From positions 62,001 through 126,000 of the forward strand of contig NZ_JNWO01000003.1 of assembly GCF_000716435.1 (NCBI RefSeq): a stretch of DNA of 64,000 nucleotides, in the 5' to 3' direction. The first letter of the stretch is position 1. Each line of letters opens with the position of its first letter. This document shows positions 34,592-43,046 of the stretch, piece after piece. This stretch comes from Streptomyces xylophagus (GTDB lineage Bacteria; Actinomycetota; Actinomycetes; Streptomycetales; Streptomycetaceae). The notes beneath the pieces are model-generated. The model saw only the letters and a program-made list of their open reading frames with translations, searched no databases and had not been told where the DNA came from. A program made the translations under genes and the position numbers.

Positions 34592-34674
34592 GCGTGTCTC
34601 TCTCGGAAGGCGGCTAGGCCGGTCGCTGTCGTATCAGTGCTCGTACCCAGCACCACGCCCGACAGTCCCCCCGA

Positions 34675-35997
34675 TCAGAGTGACGGTGAACTCGTCGCCG
34701 AGGAAACCGGCGCGCTGAAGGTGGACGCCGACGTGGAGGCGGACGTCGTGGTCGTGTCGGAGGCGACCGATTCGGGTGGAGACGAAGATGCCGAGGAGGC
34801 CGAAGAGGCTGCTGACGACTCCGTCGACGGCGGTTCGGAGGACGGGGACTCGGAGCTCGGCGACTTCGAGGACGGCGCGCTCGACATCGGCGGGCACGGG
34901 CTCGTGGACGTGCCGGGCGTGCCCGGCGTGCCGGGGGCGGCCGAGGAGGCGCACGGCGACGGGGAGTTGGAGGACGGTGACGTCGGCGGTGAGGTCGGCG
35001 GGGACACGGTCACCGAGGGGCTGGCCGGGTTCACCGGCGGCGGGGTCTTGTGGTCGTGCCGGCCCGTGTCGCCGTGGTGGCGCCCGAACCAGTCGCCGTG
35101 GTGGGGGTCGTAGATCACGAAGATGTTGATGATCTGCGGTGCGGGGGTGACCACGACGACGTTCTGCGGCCGGTACGACGACCAGGTGTCGCCGGTCCGC
35201 TTCGGGGTGGTCTGCTGGGCGACGGGCGGCGAGAGCGGGTTGCCGCAGGCGCAGCGCACGCGAGGCACGCCGTGGCTGTCGACGAGGACGGCGGTACCCG
35301 CCTGGAGGACGGCCTGGTAGCTGGTGGCGACGCCGTCGCGGTAGCCGTGGTTGGTGACGCGGGTGTCCATCCGCAGCTGTACGGGGGTGAGCGAGCGCAG
35401 GTAGGCGGGGACTCCGGCGGGCTGGACGCCGACGACGGACGCGAAGGCCTTTTCCTTCGCCGGGGCCGCCTGGAGCGCCTTGATCTGCTTCTCCACGTCA
35501 CAGCTGGAGACGTTCTGGGTGCCCCCGTAGAGGCCGGGGGCGCCGCCGTCGACGCCGCGTACCGCGTTCACCGGTTCCGAGGCGGTGGGCGAGGCGGAGA
35601 CGGGCGGGGCGGAGTTCTCCTTCGCCGTGGACTCGGTGAACGGGTCGGGCCCGGTCTTGGCCGCGGCTTGGAGGAAGACCTCGCCCTTGGTCGCCGTCTT
35701 GCCGGAGCCACCGCCGGAGCTGGTGAAGACGATGGCCAGGACGACGGCGGCCACGACGGCGGTCGTGAGGATCGCGACGCGCGGCGCCGACTTCCACCAG
35801 GGGCGGTGCGGCTCCGGTGCCCCGGCGCCGCCGCTGCCCGAGGGCTGCGAGGGCGGGCCCGAAGGCGGCTGGGAGGGTCCCGACAGCGGGCCTGAGGGCG
35901 GTCCGGTGGGGCGGCCTGAAGACGGAGGTTCGACGCTCACGAGCTCTTCTTCCCGACGCGGCTCGAGCGGCATTTCAGGCGATCTATACAGATCCAT
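34675..35997 (-). CDS. DUF6777-like membrane protein with long Ser/Pro/Thr-rich tail
   Basis: 440 residues in four parts. There is a Pro/Gly/Ser-rich cytoplasmic leader (20-65) and one transmembrane helix about 73-91 (VAILTTAVVAAVVLAIVFTSS). A folded extracytoplasmic domain follows, about 100-290, with a likely disulphide system (SSCDVEKQIKAL and RCACGNPLSPP). From about 310 to the end is a low-complexity tail rich in Ser, Pro and Thr. The middle domain resembles DUF6777 of actinobacteria, whose function is unknown. The tail would reach through the cell wall. It is a single gene, divergent from the streptophobe gene. Confidence 0.75.
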   Translation of the reverse strand: MDLYRSPEMPLEPRREEELVSVEPPSSGRPTGPPSGPLSGPSQPPSGPPSQPSGSGGAGAPEPHRPWWKSAPRVAILTTAVVAAVVLAIVFTSSGGGSGKTATKGEVFLQAAAKTGPDPFTESTAKENSAPPVSASPTASEPVNAVRGVDGGAPGLYGGTQNVSSCDVEKQIKALQAAPAKEKAFASVVGVQPAGVPAYLRSLTPVQLRMDTRVTNHGYRDGVATSYQAVLQAGTAVLVDSHGVPRVRCACGNPLSPPVAQQTTPKRTGDTWSSYRPQNVVVVTPAPQIINIFVIYDPHHGDWFGRHHGDTGRHDHKTPPPVNPASPSVTVSPPTSPPTSPSSNSPSPCASSAAPGTPGTPGTSTSPCPPMSSAPSSKSPSSESPSSEPPSTESSAASSASSASSSPPESVASDTTTTSASTSASTFSAPVSSATSSPSL

Positions 35998-36102
35998 GCC
36001 GCTTTATCCACAACGAACCCATTGTGTGCTCCGGTCCCGGTCCGCCCGCAAGCCGACGCGGACGGCCCTCCCGGCGGGCGCGCTTCCCGGGGGCTGCTTA
36101 GC

Positions 36103-37401
36103 GTGGCAGACGTGACCCCCCGAACCCCCTCTGACCAGGCAGTCGCCCGCCACGGCTGGGTCCAGGCCCTGAGCACGGTGCTGGCCGGGATGCTCACCAT
36201 GGGCGTGGTCGCCGCGCTGGGCCTGTGGGCGGCGGGCGCGACGGACCTCCCCGACGGCGCGTTCCCCCGGGTCGTCACGGCAACGGTGGTGACGGCCGTC
36301 GGCGGCACGGTGAAACTCTCCGGGAACGCCGGCGCCCTGGCCGACACAAAAGCCGGCATGACCGTCATCCCCCTCTCGGTGACCCTGGCCGGCGCCCTGG
36401 CGACCGCGACCGGTTTCCTACGGCCCCTGCGGCACCGCGCGGTCGCCTCGGCCGCGGAACTGGCCGGCTGGGCCGCCCGCATCGCCGTCCTGTGGCTGCT
36501 CGCCCTGATCGGACTGGCTCTCGGCGCGCGCCAGAAGTTCTCGATCTCCCTCGGCAGCGGAACACTCGGCGACATCGGCGACCTGCTCGGCGCGTCACCC
36601 GAGGTCGGTTTCGAGGCGGACGTAGCGCAGACCGTGCTCTTCGGGTTGCTGTGGCTGGCGGGGGTCCTGGTGCTGGCCCTCCTGGTGTCGCCAAGAGCGC
36701 CGCTCCCGGCCCGGCTGCTGCGCTTCCACGCATCCGTACGCCCGGCCGCGTACGCCGTGGTGGCCCTCCTGCTCGCCTACGTCGCGCTCGGCGTCGCCAT
36801 GTCCCTCGTCGTCGCCGCGACACGCGGGTACGCCGGCCAGACCTTCGCCCTGATCCTGCTCGGCATGCCGAACCTGGTCTGGCTGACCCTGACGATCGGC
36901 CTGGGCGCCACCTGGAACGGCCGCGTCGACGGCCCCTTCGGCCTGCCCATGCCCCACCTGCTGGACGAGGTACTGCGCACCCCGGACATCTCCACGCTCA
37001 ACCTCAGCTCGCTCGCCTCCTACGACGGCAGGGTGTGGTGGCTCCTGGTGATGGACGCGGTCCTGCTGTTGGCCGCCGCCTTCCTGATGGCCGCCCGCTC
37101 ACCGGCCCACGTACGCGCCTGGCAGCACGCCGTCCACCTGGCCGTCGCCTTCGCCCTCGCCGTCCTCATGATCTGCCTCGTCGGCCGCGTCTCCGCCCAC
37201 TACGGCCTCTCCCTCCTCGGCATCGGCGACGTGGGCGGCGGCCTGTCCGGAGACCTGTTCCTGAAGCCCGAGTTGTGGTCCGCGGTGGGGCTCGCCGCGC
37301 TGTGGGGGTTGGTCGCGGGATTCCTGGGAGCACTGCTGGCGAGGCCCGTACACCGGCGGGGCGAGATCGAAATTCCCGCGCAGCCGCAGCCTCCGGCGTG
37401 A
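36103..37401 (+). CDS. Streptophobe family integral membrane protein
   Basis: About 432 residues, highly hydrophobic with around ten transmembrane helices (e.g. LSTVLAGMLTMGVVAALGLW near the start). Between helices it has conserved segments such as DLPDGAFPRVV, GTVKLSGNAG and YAGQTFALILLGMPNLVWL. These fit the streptophobe family, actinobacterial membrane proteins of unknown function. The start is a GTG at 36103, with another GTG three codons later; neither has a strong ribosome site. The C-terminus is short, basic and cytoplasmic. Confidence 0.75.
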   Translation: MADVTPRTPSDQAVARHGWVQALSTVLAGMLTMGVVAALGLWAAGATDLPDGAFPRVVTATVVTAVGGTVKLSGNAGALADTKAGMTVIPLSVTLAGALATATGFLRPLRHRAVASAAELAGWAARIAVLWLLALIGLALGARQKFSISLGSGTLGDIGDLLGASPEVGFEADVAQTVLFGLLWLAGVLVLALLVSPRAPLPARLLRFHASVRPAAYAVVALLLAYVALGVAMSLVVAATRGYAGQTFALILLGMPNLVWLTLTIGLGATWNGRVDGPFGLPMPHLLDEVLRTPDISTLNLSSLASYDGRVWWLLVMDAVLLLAAAFLMAARSPAHVRAWQHAVHLAVAFALAVLMICLVGRVSAHYGLSLLGIGDVGGGLSGDLFLKPELWSAVGLAALWGLVAGFLGALLARPVHRRGEIEIPAQPQPPA

Positions 37402-37432
37402 GAGTGTGCGCGCAGCCGAGGGAAGGACAGAC

Positions 37433-37885
37433 ATGGCGTTGCTCCTCGAAGACCGCCTGGCCATAACGGAGTTGATCGCACTGCACGGTCACCTGGCCGA
37501 CGAGGGCGAACTGGACCGCATGGCCGAGGTGTTCACCCCGGACGTCGAGTACGACCTGACCGACTTCGGCCAGGGCACGGTCACCGGCCTGGCCGAACTC
37601 GTGGACGCGTCCCTCGCGTTGGGCGCAGGGAACCCCGTCGCGCATCACGTCACGAACGTGGTGATCGAGGAGCTGGCCGAGGGAGGCGCCCGGGTCCGGT
37701 CAAAGGGTCTGGGCATCAAGGCGGACGGCTCATGCGGATCGGTGACGTATGTCGACACGGTGGTGCGGGTGGGGGCGAGTTGGCGCATCGGGCATCGCAG
37801 GGTGTCGGCGCGACGCGTGCCGTTGAATGGGGCGCGGGGAACTGCGCGACCAGCCACAACGAACCCGCAGACGACAGACAACTAG
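37433..37885 (+). CDS. SnoaL-like / NTF2-fold protein
   Basis: 150 residues. The SnoaL_4-like pattern is LEDRLAITELIALHGHLADEGELDRMAEVFTPDVEYDLTDFG, then HHVTNVVIEEL and a final sheet ASWRIGHRRVSARR. It could be a cyclase, isomerase or small-ligand-binding protein; catalytic residues cannot be assigned. The ATG at 37433 has a GGAAGGACAG site and lies 31 bp after the streptophobe gene, so the two may be co-transcribed. The last ~20 residues look unstructured and overlap the kinase gene by four bases. Confidence 0.78.
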   Translation: MALLLEDRLAITELIALHGHLADEGELDRMAEVFTPDVEYDLTDFGQGTVTGLAELVDASLALGAGNPVAHHVTNVVIEELAEGGARVRSKGLGIKADGSCGSVTYVDTVVRVGASWRIGHRRVSARRVPLNGARGTARPATTNPQTTDN

Positions 37886-38859
37886 TTCAGCCGCCTGAAC
37901 ACCGGCTCCGCCCACCGCGGCGGCGCCGGTGGCCGCCTGTCCGGTACTCCACCCACCCGCAGATCCACCTCCGTCGCCGCATGCCCGGCAACACCACCCC
38001 GCAACTCCGTGACGAATGCAAGGCACGACTCGTACCGATCATCCGGACTCTTCGCCAACGCCCTCGCGAAGACCGCGTCCACGTGAGCCGGCAGCTCCGG
38101 CCGGGACTCGGTGACCGCCGGCGGCACGTCGTACTGGTGGGCCCACAGCAGAGCCATGTCGTCGTCGCGCCGGAACGGCGGCCGCCCCGCGAGGGTCTCG
38201 TAGACGACGCAGGCGAGGCCGTACACATCGCACCGCCCGTCGACCGGCCGCCCGGAGATCTGCTCAGGAGCCACGTAGTCGAGCGTGCCGACGAACTGCC
38301 CCACGGTCGTGAACCCGGTCAGGGACAGCGACTTCTTCGTCAGGCCGAAGTCGGTGAGGTACACGTGCTCGGGGTGGTCGTCGTCGGTACCCCGGGCGAC
38401 CAGGATGTTGCCGGGTTTCACGTCCCGGTGGACCAGCCCGTGCTCGTGGGCCGCGTCCAGCGCGGACGCGACCTGCGTGGCGATGCGCGTGGCCGTCGGG
38501 AGCGCCAACGGGCCCGCCCGGTCCAGGAGATGACGCAGGTCGCTGCCGGAGACGTAGCGCATGGCGATGTACAGGACGCCGTCCGTCTCGCCCGCCTCGA
38601 AGACGGGCACGATGTGCGGGTGGTCGATCGCGGCGGCGACGCGGGACTCGTGGGTGAAGCGTTTGCGGAAGGTGTCGTTGCGGGCGAGTTCGGGGGCGAG
38701 CAGTTTGAGGGCGACCGTGCGGTCGAGGCGCAGGTCGTGGGCGCGGTAGACGACGGCCATGCCACCGCGGCCGATCTCGTCCTCGATGCGGTATCCGGCG
38801 ATCTGCTGCCCGATCAGCTCGGAGGGACGGCCGGAGAAGAGGCTCGCGTCACGGGCCAT
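37882..38859 (-). CDS. Serine/threonine protein kinase (soluble, PknB-like)
   Basis: 325 residues, a complete Hanks-type kinase domain. It has the Gly loop IGRGGMAVVY (29-38), Lys52 in ALKLL, the catalytic loop HRDVKPGN with D146, DFG with D170, and an APEQ motif. It lacks the transmembrane segment and PASTA domains of PknB, so it is cytosolic. It is the last gene of a three-gene unit with an FHA-ABC transporter and an SH3-like protein. By analogy with mycobacterial PknF and Rv1747, it probably phosphorylates the transporter. Its start overlaps the preceding gene by 11 bp. Confidence 0.93.
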   Translation of the reverse strand: MARDASLFSGRPSELIGQQIAGYRIEDEIGRGGMAVVYRAHDLRLDRTVALKLLAPELARNDTFRKRFTHESRVAAAIDHPHIVPVFEAGETDGVLYIAMRYVSGSDLRHLLDRAGPLALPTATRIATQVASALDAAHEHGLVHRDVKPGNILVARGTDDDHPEHVYLTDFGLTKKSLSLTGFTTVGQFVGTLDYVAPEQISGRPVDGRCDVYGLACVVYETLAGRPPFRRDDDMALLWAHQYDVPPAVTESRPELPAHVDAVFARALAKSPDDRYESCLAFVTELRGGVAGHAATEVDLRVGGVPDRRPPAPPRWAEPVFRRLN

Positions 38860-39394
38860 CGGGACTCACGACCTGGGTGGGAGCGTGGCCGGGGTCGGCC
38901 GGTTCGGCGTGGGGTCCGTCGTCGGAGGCGTAGGTGCTGAGCCGGGTGCCGTCGCCGTACACCCAGCGCTCGTGGTCGGCGTCGTAGAGCCAGACGGATT
39001 CGCCGTCGACGACCACTCCGATCCGCAGGCCCTTGGTGCGGGCCTCGAAGGACGCGCCGTCGAGGCCGCCGCCCGCGAGATCCTCCACGGCGCTGCGGTA
39101 GCGGACGAGGGCCTGTTCGGCGCGGGCGAGCAGCGGGCGTGGGTCGGCGGTGCGGGTCAGCGGGCCACCGGCGGCGGGCGGGTCCTGGGAGACGGAAATC
39201 AGATGGCGGCCGTCGACCCACGCCGACCAGCCGTTGGAGCACAGGGCATGGGCCCAGTCGCCGCGCCGTTCCAACAACTGCACGGGCAGCAGCGCATCGA
39301 GCGGCACGGTGGGGCGGGCGGGGTCCGGGGCCTCCCAGGCGGGCATCCCGTGCTCGGGGACGACGTGCGTGGGCCGGAAGCCGGGGGTCGTCAT
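38849..39394 (-). CDS. Hypothetical protein with SH3-like segment, in kinase/FHA-ABC operon
   Basis: 181 residues, no signal peptide or membrane helix. Residues about 25-68 (VPLDALLPVQLLERRGDWAHALCSNGWSAWVDGRHL) have the spacing of a bacterial SH3-like fold. The middle (95-160) is an alpha/beta region ending in VWLYDADHERWVYGDG. I do not recognise an enzyme. It lies between the FHA-ABC transporter gene and the kinase gene, overlapping the latter by 11 bp. This suggests an adaptor or accessory role in that signalling unit. Confidence 0.72.
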   Translation of the reverse strand: MTTPGFRPTHVVPEHGMPAWEAPDPARPTVPLDALLPVQLLERRGDWAHALCSNGWSAWVDGRHLISVSQDPPAAGGPLTRTADPRPLLARAEQALVRYRSAVEDLAGGGLDGASFEARTKGLRIGVVVDGESVWLYDADHERWVYGDGTRLSTYASDDGPHAEPADPGHAPTQVVSPDGP

Positions 39395-39403
39395 CGTGGC
39401 GCC

Positions 39404-41743
39404 CTACTTCCGCATCACGGCGGGTTCGTGCCGCCGCAGCAGTCGGGACACCAGGATGCCGAAGAGCAGCGACAGCACGACCAGCATGCCCATGTTGAGC
39501 AGCCACACCCCGGCCGAGTGCCGGAACAGCGGATCGCCGGTCAGCTCGCCCGGCACGATCCGGGCCAGCCCGACGGTGCCGGCCATCCCGCCGAGCGCCC
39601 ATCGCGAGGGCACCAGCCAGGAGAGCTGTTCGAGGCCGGGTACACCGTGCAGTTTCAACAGGGCGCCGCAGAACACCACTTGGACGATGGCGAGCAGCAC
39701 GAGCAGCGGCATCGTCACCTCCTCCTTGCGCACCATCGCGGAGACCAGCAGGCCGAGCATCATCGCCGTGAAGGCCAACAGGGCCACGGCCACGGTGATT
39801 TCGATCAGGGGTGGCATCAACACCCCTTTGCCGCCCGGCGCGTTGAGGTCGACGCCGAACAGGCCGACCAGGGTGAGCACCACGGCCTGCGCCACGGTGA
39901 TCGCGCCCAGCACGACGACCTTGGACAACAGATACGCCGATCTGGACAGGCCGACGGCTCTCTCGCGCCGGTAGATCGCCCGTTCCTTGACGAGTTCGCG
40001 CACGGCGTTGGCCGCGCCGGTCAGCACACCGCCGACGCACAGGATGAGCAGCGCGTTCATCGCCGTCTCCTGGGTCAGCCTGCTCCCGGCGAGCGCGCGG
40101 GCCATCGCACCCATCACGAACGGCAGCGCGATCATGATGGCGAGGAAGGTCCGGTCGGCGCCGAGGGCCGCGGTGTAGCGGCGGACCAGGGTGCCGAGTT
40201 GTGCGCTGCGGCTGCGGGGCCGGGGCGGCGGCGCCACGGCGACGGGGCCGGAGCCGAGCTGGTGGGGCTGCGCGGTCGAGTTGCGGATGTACTGGCGTTG
40301 GAAGGGCGATTCCGCGAACTCCCTCGCCCAGTCCCGCTCCTGGTCCCGCTCGAAGGCCTCGAACGCCTCCGGCCAGTGCTCGAAGCCGAAGAAGGCGAGG
40401 GCGTCGTCGGGCGGTCCGTAGTAGGCGACCTTGCCGCCGGGCGCGAGCACCAGGAGCCGGTCGCAGACGTCGAGGCTGAGGACACTGTGGGTGACGACGA
40501 TGACGGTACGGCCGTCGTCGGCGAGGCCGCGCAGCATGTGCATCACCGAGCGGTCCATGCCCGGGTCGAGGCCGGAGGTCGGTTCGTCGAGGAAGAGCAG
40601 CGAGGGCTTGGTGAGCAGTTCCAGGGCCACGCTGACGCGCTTGCGCTGGCCGCCGGAGAGGCTGTGCACGGGCTGCCCGGCGCGCTGTTCGAGGCCGAGT
40701 TCCCGTACGACTTCGTCGACCCGGGCGCGCCGCTCGGCCTTGGCCGTGTCCTGGGGGAAGCGGAGTTCGGCCGCGTAGGACAGGGCGCTGTGGACGGTCA
40801 GCTGGGCGTGCAGGATGTCGTCCTGCGGGACGAGGCCGATGCGCTGGCGCAGTTCGGCATAGTCGCGGTAGAGGTCGCGTCCGTCGTACAGGACGGTGCC
40901 GCGATCGGCGGGGCGCTGGCCGGTGAGCGCGTTGAGAAGCGTGGACTTGCCGGCGCCGCTGGGTCCGACGACGGCGAGCAGGCATTTCTCGCCGACCGGG
41001 AACGACACCTGGTCGAGGAGGACCTTACGGCCGCGGTCGACGGCGACCGTGAGGTCCTGTACGTCGAGGGAGACCTCGCCGGTGTCGACGTACTCCTGCA
41101 GCTGGTCGCCGACGAGACAGAACGCGGAGTGTCCAATACCGACGATGTCGCCCGGCCCGACCGGGGCGCGGGCGACGGGCTGGCCGTTGAGGTAGGTGCC
41201 GTTGTGGCTGCCGAGGTCGACGATCTCGTACGTGCCGTCCGGCATGGCGCGCAGTTCGGCGTGGCGGCGGGAGACGATCAGGTCGTCGACGACGAGGTCG
41301 TTGTCGGCGGCCCTGCCGATGCGGACGGTACGGGCGGGCAGCGGCCGTACGGTGGTCGGTTGCCGGAACGTGCCGGTGAAGGCGGGCATGGACACGGCCG
41401 AGGGGCGTTCGGGTGCCGGGGCGGGGCGGTCGGCCAGAGTGACGCACGGACCGTCGGCCGGATTGCCGAAGCGGATCACGCTGCCCGGACCGACGCCCCA
41501 CTCCTGGACACGGCGACCGTCGGCGTAGGTGCCGTTCGTGCTGTGCTCGTCCGCCAGCGTCCAGTGGTCGGCCTCGGGTCGCAGCACCGCGTGGTGCCAG
41601 GAGACCCGGGCGTCGTCGATGACGATGTCGCTGAGGGGGTCGCGCCCGACGTGGTAGTCGCGGCTCGGGGTCATGACCGTGGAGCCCGACTCGGTCTCCA
41701 GCAGGAGTTCGGGCGCTGTCGGCGCCATCGGCCGCTCTGACAT
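39404..41743 (-). CDS. FHA domain ABC transporter (Rv1747-like, ATPase fused to permease)
   Basis: 779 residues. FHA1 is about 28-95 (VGRDPLSDIVIDDARVSWHHA) and FHA2 about 140-205 (IGRAADNDLVVDDLIVSRRHAEL). A Thr/Pro linker at 115-135 carries T123, T125, T130 and T131. The ABC ATPase has Walker A GPSGAGKST (260-268), LSGGQRKR and LLFLDEPTSGLD. The ABC2-type membrane domain with six helices ends the chain. The order matches mycobacterial Rv1747, an exporter gated by PknF phosphorylation of the inter-FHA linker. The downstream kinase would supply that phosphate, so this is probably a phospho-regulated exporter of an envelope component. Confidence 0.93.
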   Translation of the reverse strand: MSERPMAPTAPELLLETESGSTVMTPSRDYHVGRDPLSDIVIDDARVSWHHAVLRPEADHWTLADEHSTNGTYADGRRVQEWGVGPGSVIRFGNPADGPCVTLADRPAPAPERPSAVSMPAFTGTFRQPTTVRPLPARTVRIGRAADNDLVVDDLIVSRRHAELRAMPDGTYEIVDLGSHNGTYLNGQPVARAPVGPGDIVGIGHSAFCLVGDQLQEYVDTGEVSLDVQDLTVAVDRGRKVLLDQVSFPVGEKCLLAVVGPSGAGKSTLLNALTGQRPADRGTVLYDGRDLYRDYAELRQRIGLVPQDDILHAQLTVHSALSYAAELRFPQDTAKAERRARVDEVVRELGLEQRAGQPVHSLSGGQRKRVSVALELLTKPSLLFLDEPTSGLDPGMDRSVMHMLRGLADDGRTVIVVTHSVLSLDVCDRLLVLAPGGKVAYYGPPDDALAFFGFEHWPEAFEAFERDQERDWAREFAESPFQRQYIRNSTAQPHQLGSGPVAVAPPPRPRSRSAQLGTLVRRYTAALGADRTFLAIMIALPFVMGAMARALAGSRLTQETAMNALLILCVGGVLTGAANAVRELVKERAIYRRERAVGLSRSAYLLSKVVVLGAITVAQAVVLTLVGLFGVDLNAPGGKGVLMPPLIEITVAVALLAFTAMMLGLLVSAMVRKEEVTMPLLVLLAIVQVVFCGALLKLHGVPGLEQLSWLVPSRWALGGMAGTVGLARIVPGELTGDPLFRHSAGVWLLNMGMLVVLSLLFGILVSRLLRRHEPAVMRK

Positions 41744-41815
41744 GCCCCGAATTCTACCGATTCGTTCACCTGTGCGCCCGGTCAGCGGTCAGGGGTGTAC
41801 CGCGGGCGACACATG

Positions 41816-42277
41816 TCAGGCGACGGGGACGACGAGTGCCGGAGTGGTCCGCTGCATACGGAGGGCGTCCACCGATTCGGCGAGCAGCTCGTACTCGGTG
41901 GTGTCGTCACTGATGGCGATCCGTACTAATCGGCCGGCCGCCAACTCGTAGGCCACGACCTCCTGTTGGGAGACGTCACCGCTCCAGGTGCGTAACGCCC
42001 TGGGCACGTCGACCACCGAGTCGGCGACCGGCACCAGGGCTCGCCTGGGGAAGCGCGGGTTCTCCGGTTGCGGGTCGAGCCGGTCGGCCATCCAGACCGC
42101 ACGGTCCCGTAACCACCACAAGGCGAGTGCCAGGGTGGGAGCGCGGTAGGTTCCCAAAGGCACCCCGACGCGCTTGCCGCCGCAGCTGCCGTACGCGGTG
42201 ACATGGCACAGGAATTCGTCGTGCACGATCACTCCCCCGTCGCGTGTCTCGATTGCCGGTCGGGCCTCGCTTTCCAT
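41816..42277 (-). CDS. Hypothetical protein with in-frame TTA codon
   Basis: 153 residues, soluble, mixed alpha/beta, with no motif I recognise. It opens with a charged strand-rich part (GGVIVHDEFLCHVTAYGSCGGKRVGVPLGTY), followed by an aromatic helix (LALALWWLRDRAVWMADRL). A TTA leucine codon at 41927-41929 (in GRLVRIAIS) is in frame, so translation should depend on the bldA tRNA. It lies upstream of the FHA-ABC operon on the same strand with a 72-bp gap. Confidence 0.7.
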   Translation of the reverse strand: MESEARPAIETRDGGVIVHDEFLCHVTAYGSCGGKRVGVPLGTYRAPTLALALWWLRDRAVWMADRLDPQPENPRFPRRALVPVADSVVDVPRALRTWSGDVSQQEVVAYELAAGRLVRIAISDDTTEYELLAESVDALRMQRTTPALVVPVA

Positions 42278-42594
42278 GCGGCTCTGATGGCGGCTCGGGT
42301 GGCTCAGGTGGTGCGCACGATGGCGGATTTGCCTCGTGAAGTTATGCCCTAGCAGACGAGTATGTTCACTCCTGAAACACTGTCACCACGACTTTTTAGC
42401 CAGTCTCTTGGCATATTCACAGCCTCTATTGGCTGAAATGCTTCGGGTGCCCTTTCCGGCGATCTTCCGCCGTCATTACCCGAGGGGTAATCGACGCTTC
42501 CCGCGAGCCCCGGCATGGTGGAGGCACCGGGTCGGCACGCACCGACATCCGGTCCCTGACCAGCATGAACGACCTCGATGGAGGCTGATTCACC
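42278..42594. other. 317-bp intergenic gap with an AT-richer core
   Basis: No convincing gene here. The stretch 42345-42440 is clearly less GC-rich than its surroundings. It holds a small inverted repeat GCCA-6-TGGC (42399-42412) and a loosely matching pair of arms TTTAGCCAGT / ATTGGCTGAAA (42395-42438). Divergent promoters for the genes at 42277 and 42595 are expected here. Confidence 0.5.
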
Positions 42595-42978
42595 ATGTCC
42601 GCGAACACCGACCGATACGAGAGTGCCGTCGCCCGCTACTTCGAGGCCTGGAACGCGGGCGAGCCGGAGGCACTGGCGAAGGCGGTCGCCGCCGCCTGGT
42701 CCGTCGAGGGTACCTACACCGACCCGTTGGCGACTGTCACCGGCCACGCGGAGATCGCGGGGCTGATCGCCGGGGCGCACGAACAGTTCCCGGGGTTCGC
42801 CTTCCGTCCGCTGGGCGCCGTCGACGGGCACCACGACACCGCGCGCTTCGCCTGGGAGCTGGTCAGCGAGGCCGACGGCACCGCACCCGTCGCCGGGTTC
42901 GATGTGATCACGCTGGACGCGGACGGTCGTATCCGCTCCGTGCTCGGGTTCCTCGACCGGGTACCCGCCGGGGCCTGA
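42595..42978 (+). CDS. SnoaL-like / NTF2-fold protein
   Basis: 127 residues. The NTF2-like pattern is YESAVARYFEAWNAGEPEALAKAVAAAWSVEGTYTDPLATVTGHAEI, then GFDVITLDADGRIRSVLGFLD, as in SnoaL-type ketosteroid-isomerase-fold proteins. It is small, cytoplasmic and catalytic residues are not assignable. The ATG at 42595 follows GATGGAGGC. It ends at a long hairpin that separates it from the convergent AraC gene. Confidence 0.8.
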   Translation: MSANTDRYESAVARYFEAWNAGEPEALAKAVAAAWSVEGTYTDPLATVTGHAEIAGLIAGAHEQFPGFAFRPLGAVDGHHDTARFAWELVSEADGTAPVAGFDVITLDADGRIRSVLGFLDRVPAGA

Positions 42979-43003
42979 GGGCCGGCGTCTGCGAGGAGTT
43001 TCT

Positions 43004-43045
43004 CCGCTGGGGCTGGCCTGTCGTACGAAAGGCCAGCCCCAGCGG
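43004..43045 (+). terminator. Bidirectional terminator hairpin
   Basis: CCGCTGGGGCTGGCCT (43004-43019) and its exact reverse complement (43030-43045) form a perfect 16-bp stem with a 10-base loop. It lies between the convergent SnoaL-like and AraC genes, just outside the AraC stop, so it can end transcription from both sides. Confidence 0.88.
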
Positions 43046-43046
43046 T

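Noticed and set aside
38759..41740. Plus-strand open frame of 993 codons opposite the FHA-ABC transporter
   Set aside because: It is antisense to a gene with clear FHA, Walker and ABC2 motifs. Its composition is Gly/Arg/His/Gln-rich without any domain, as expected of a GC-bias shadow.
42395..42438. Inverted repeat in the 42.3-42.6 kb gap as a terminator or small RNA
   Set aside because: Arms contain mismatches and no T-run follows; the region is better read as divergent promoters.
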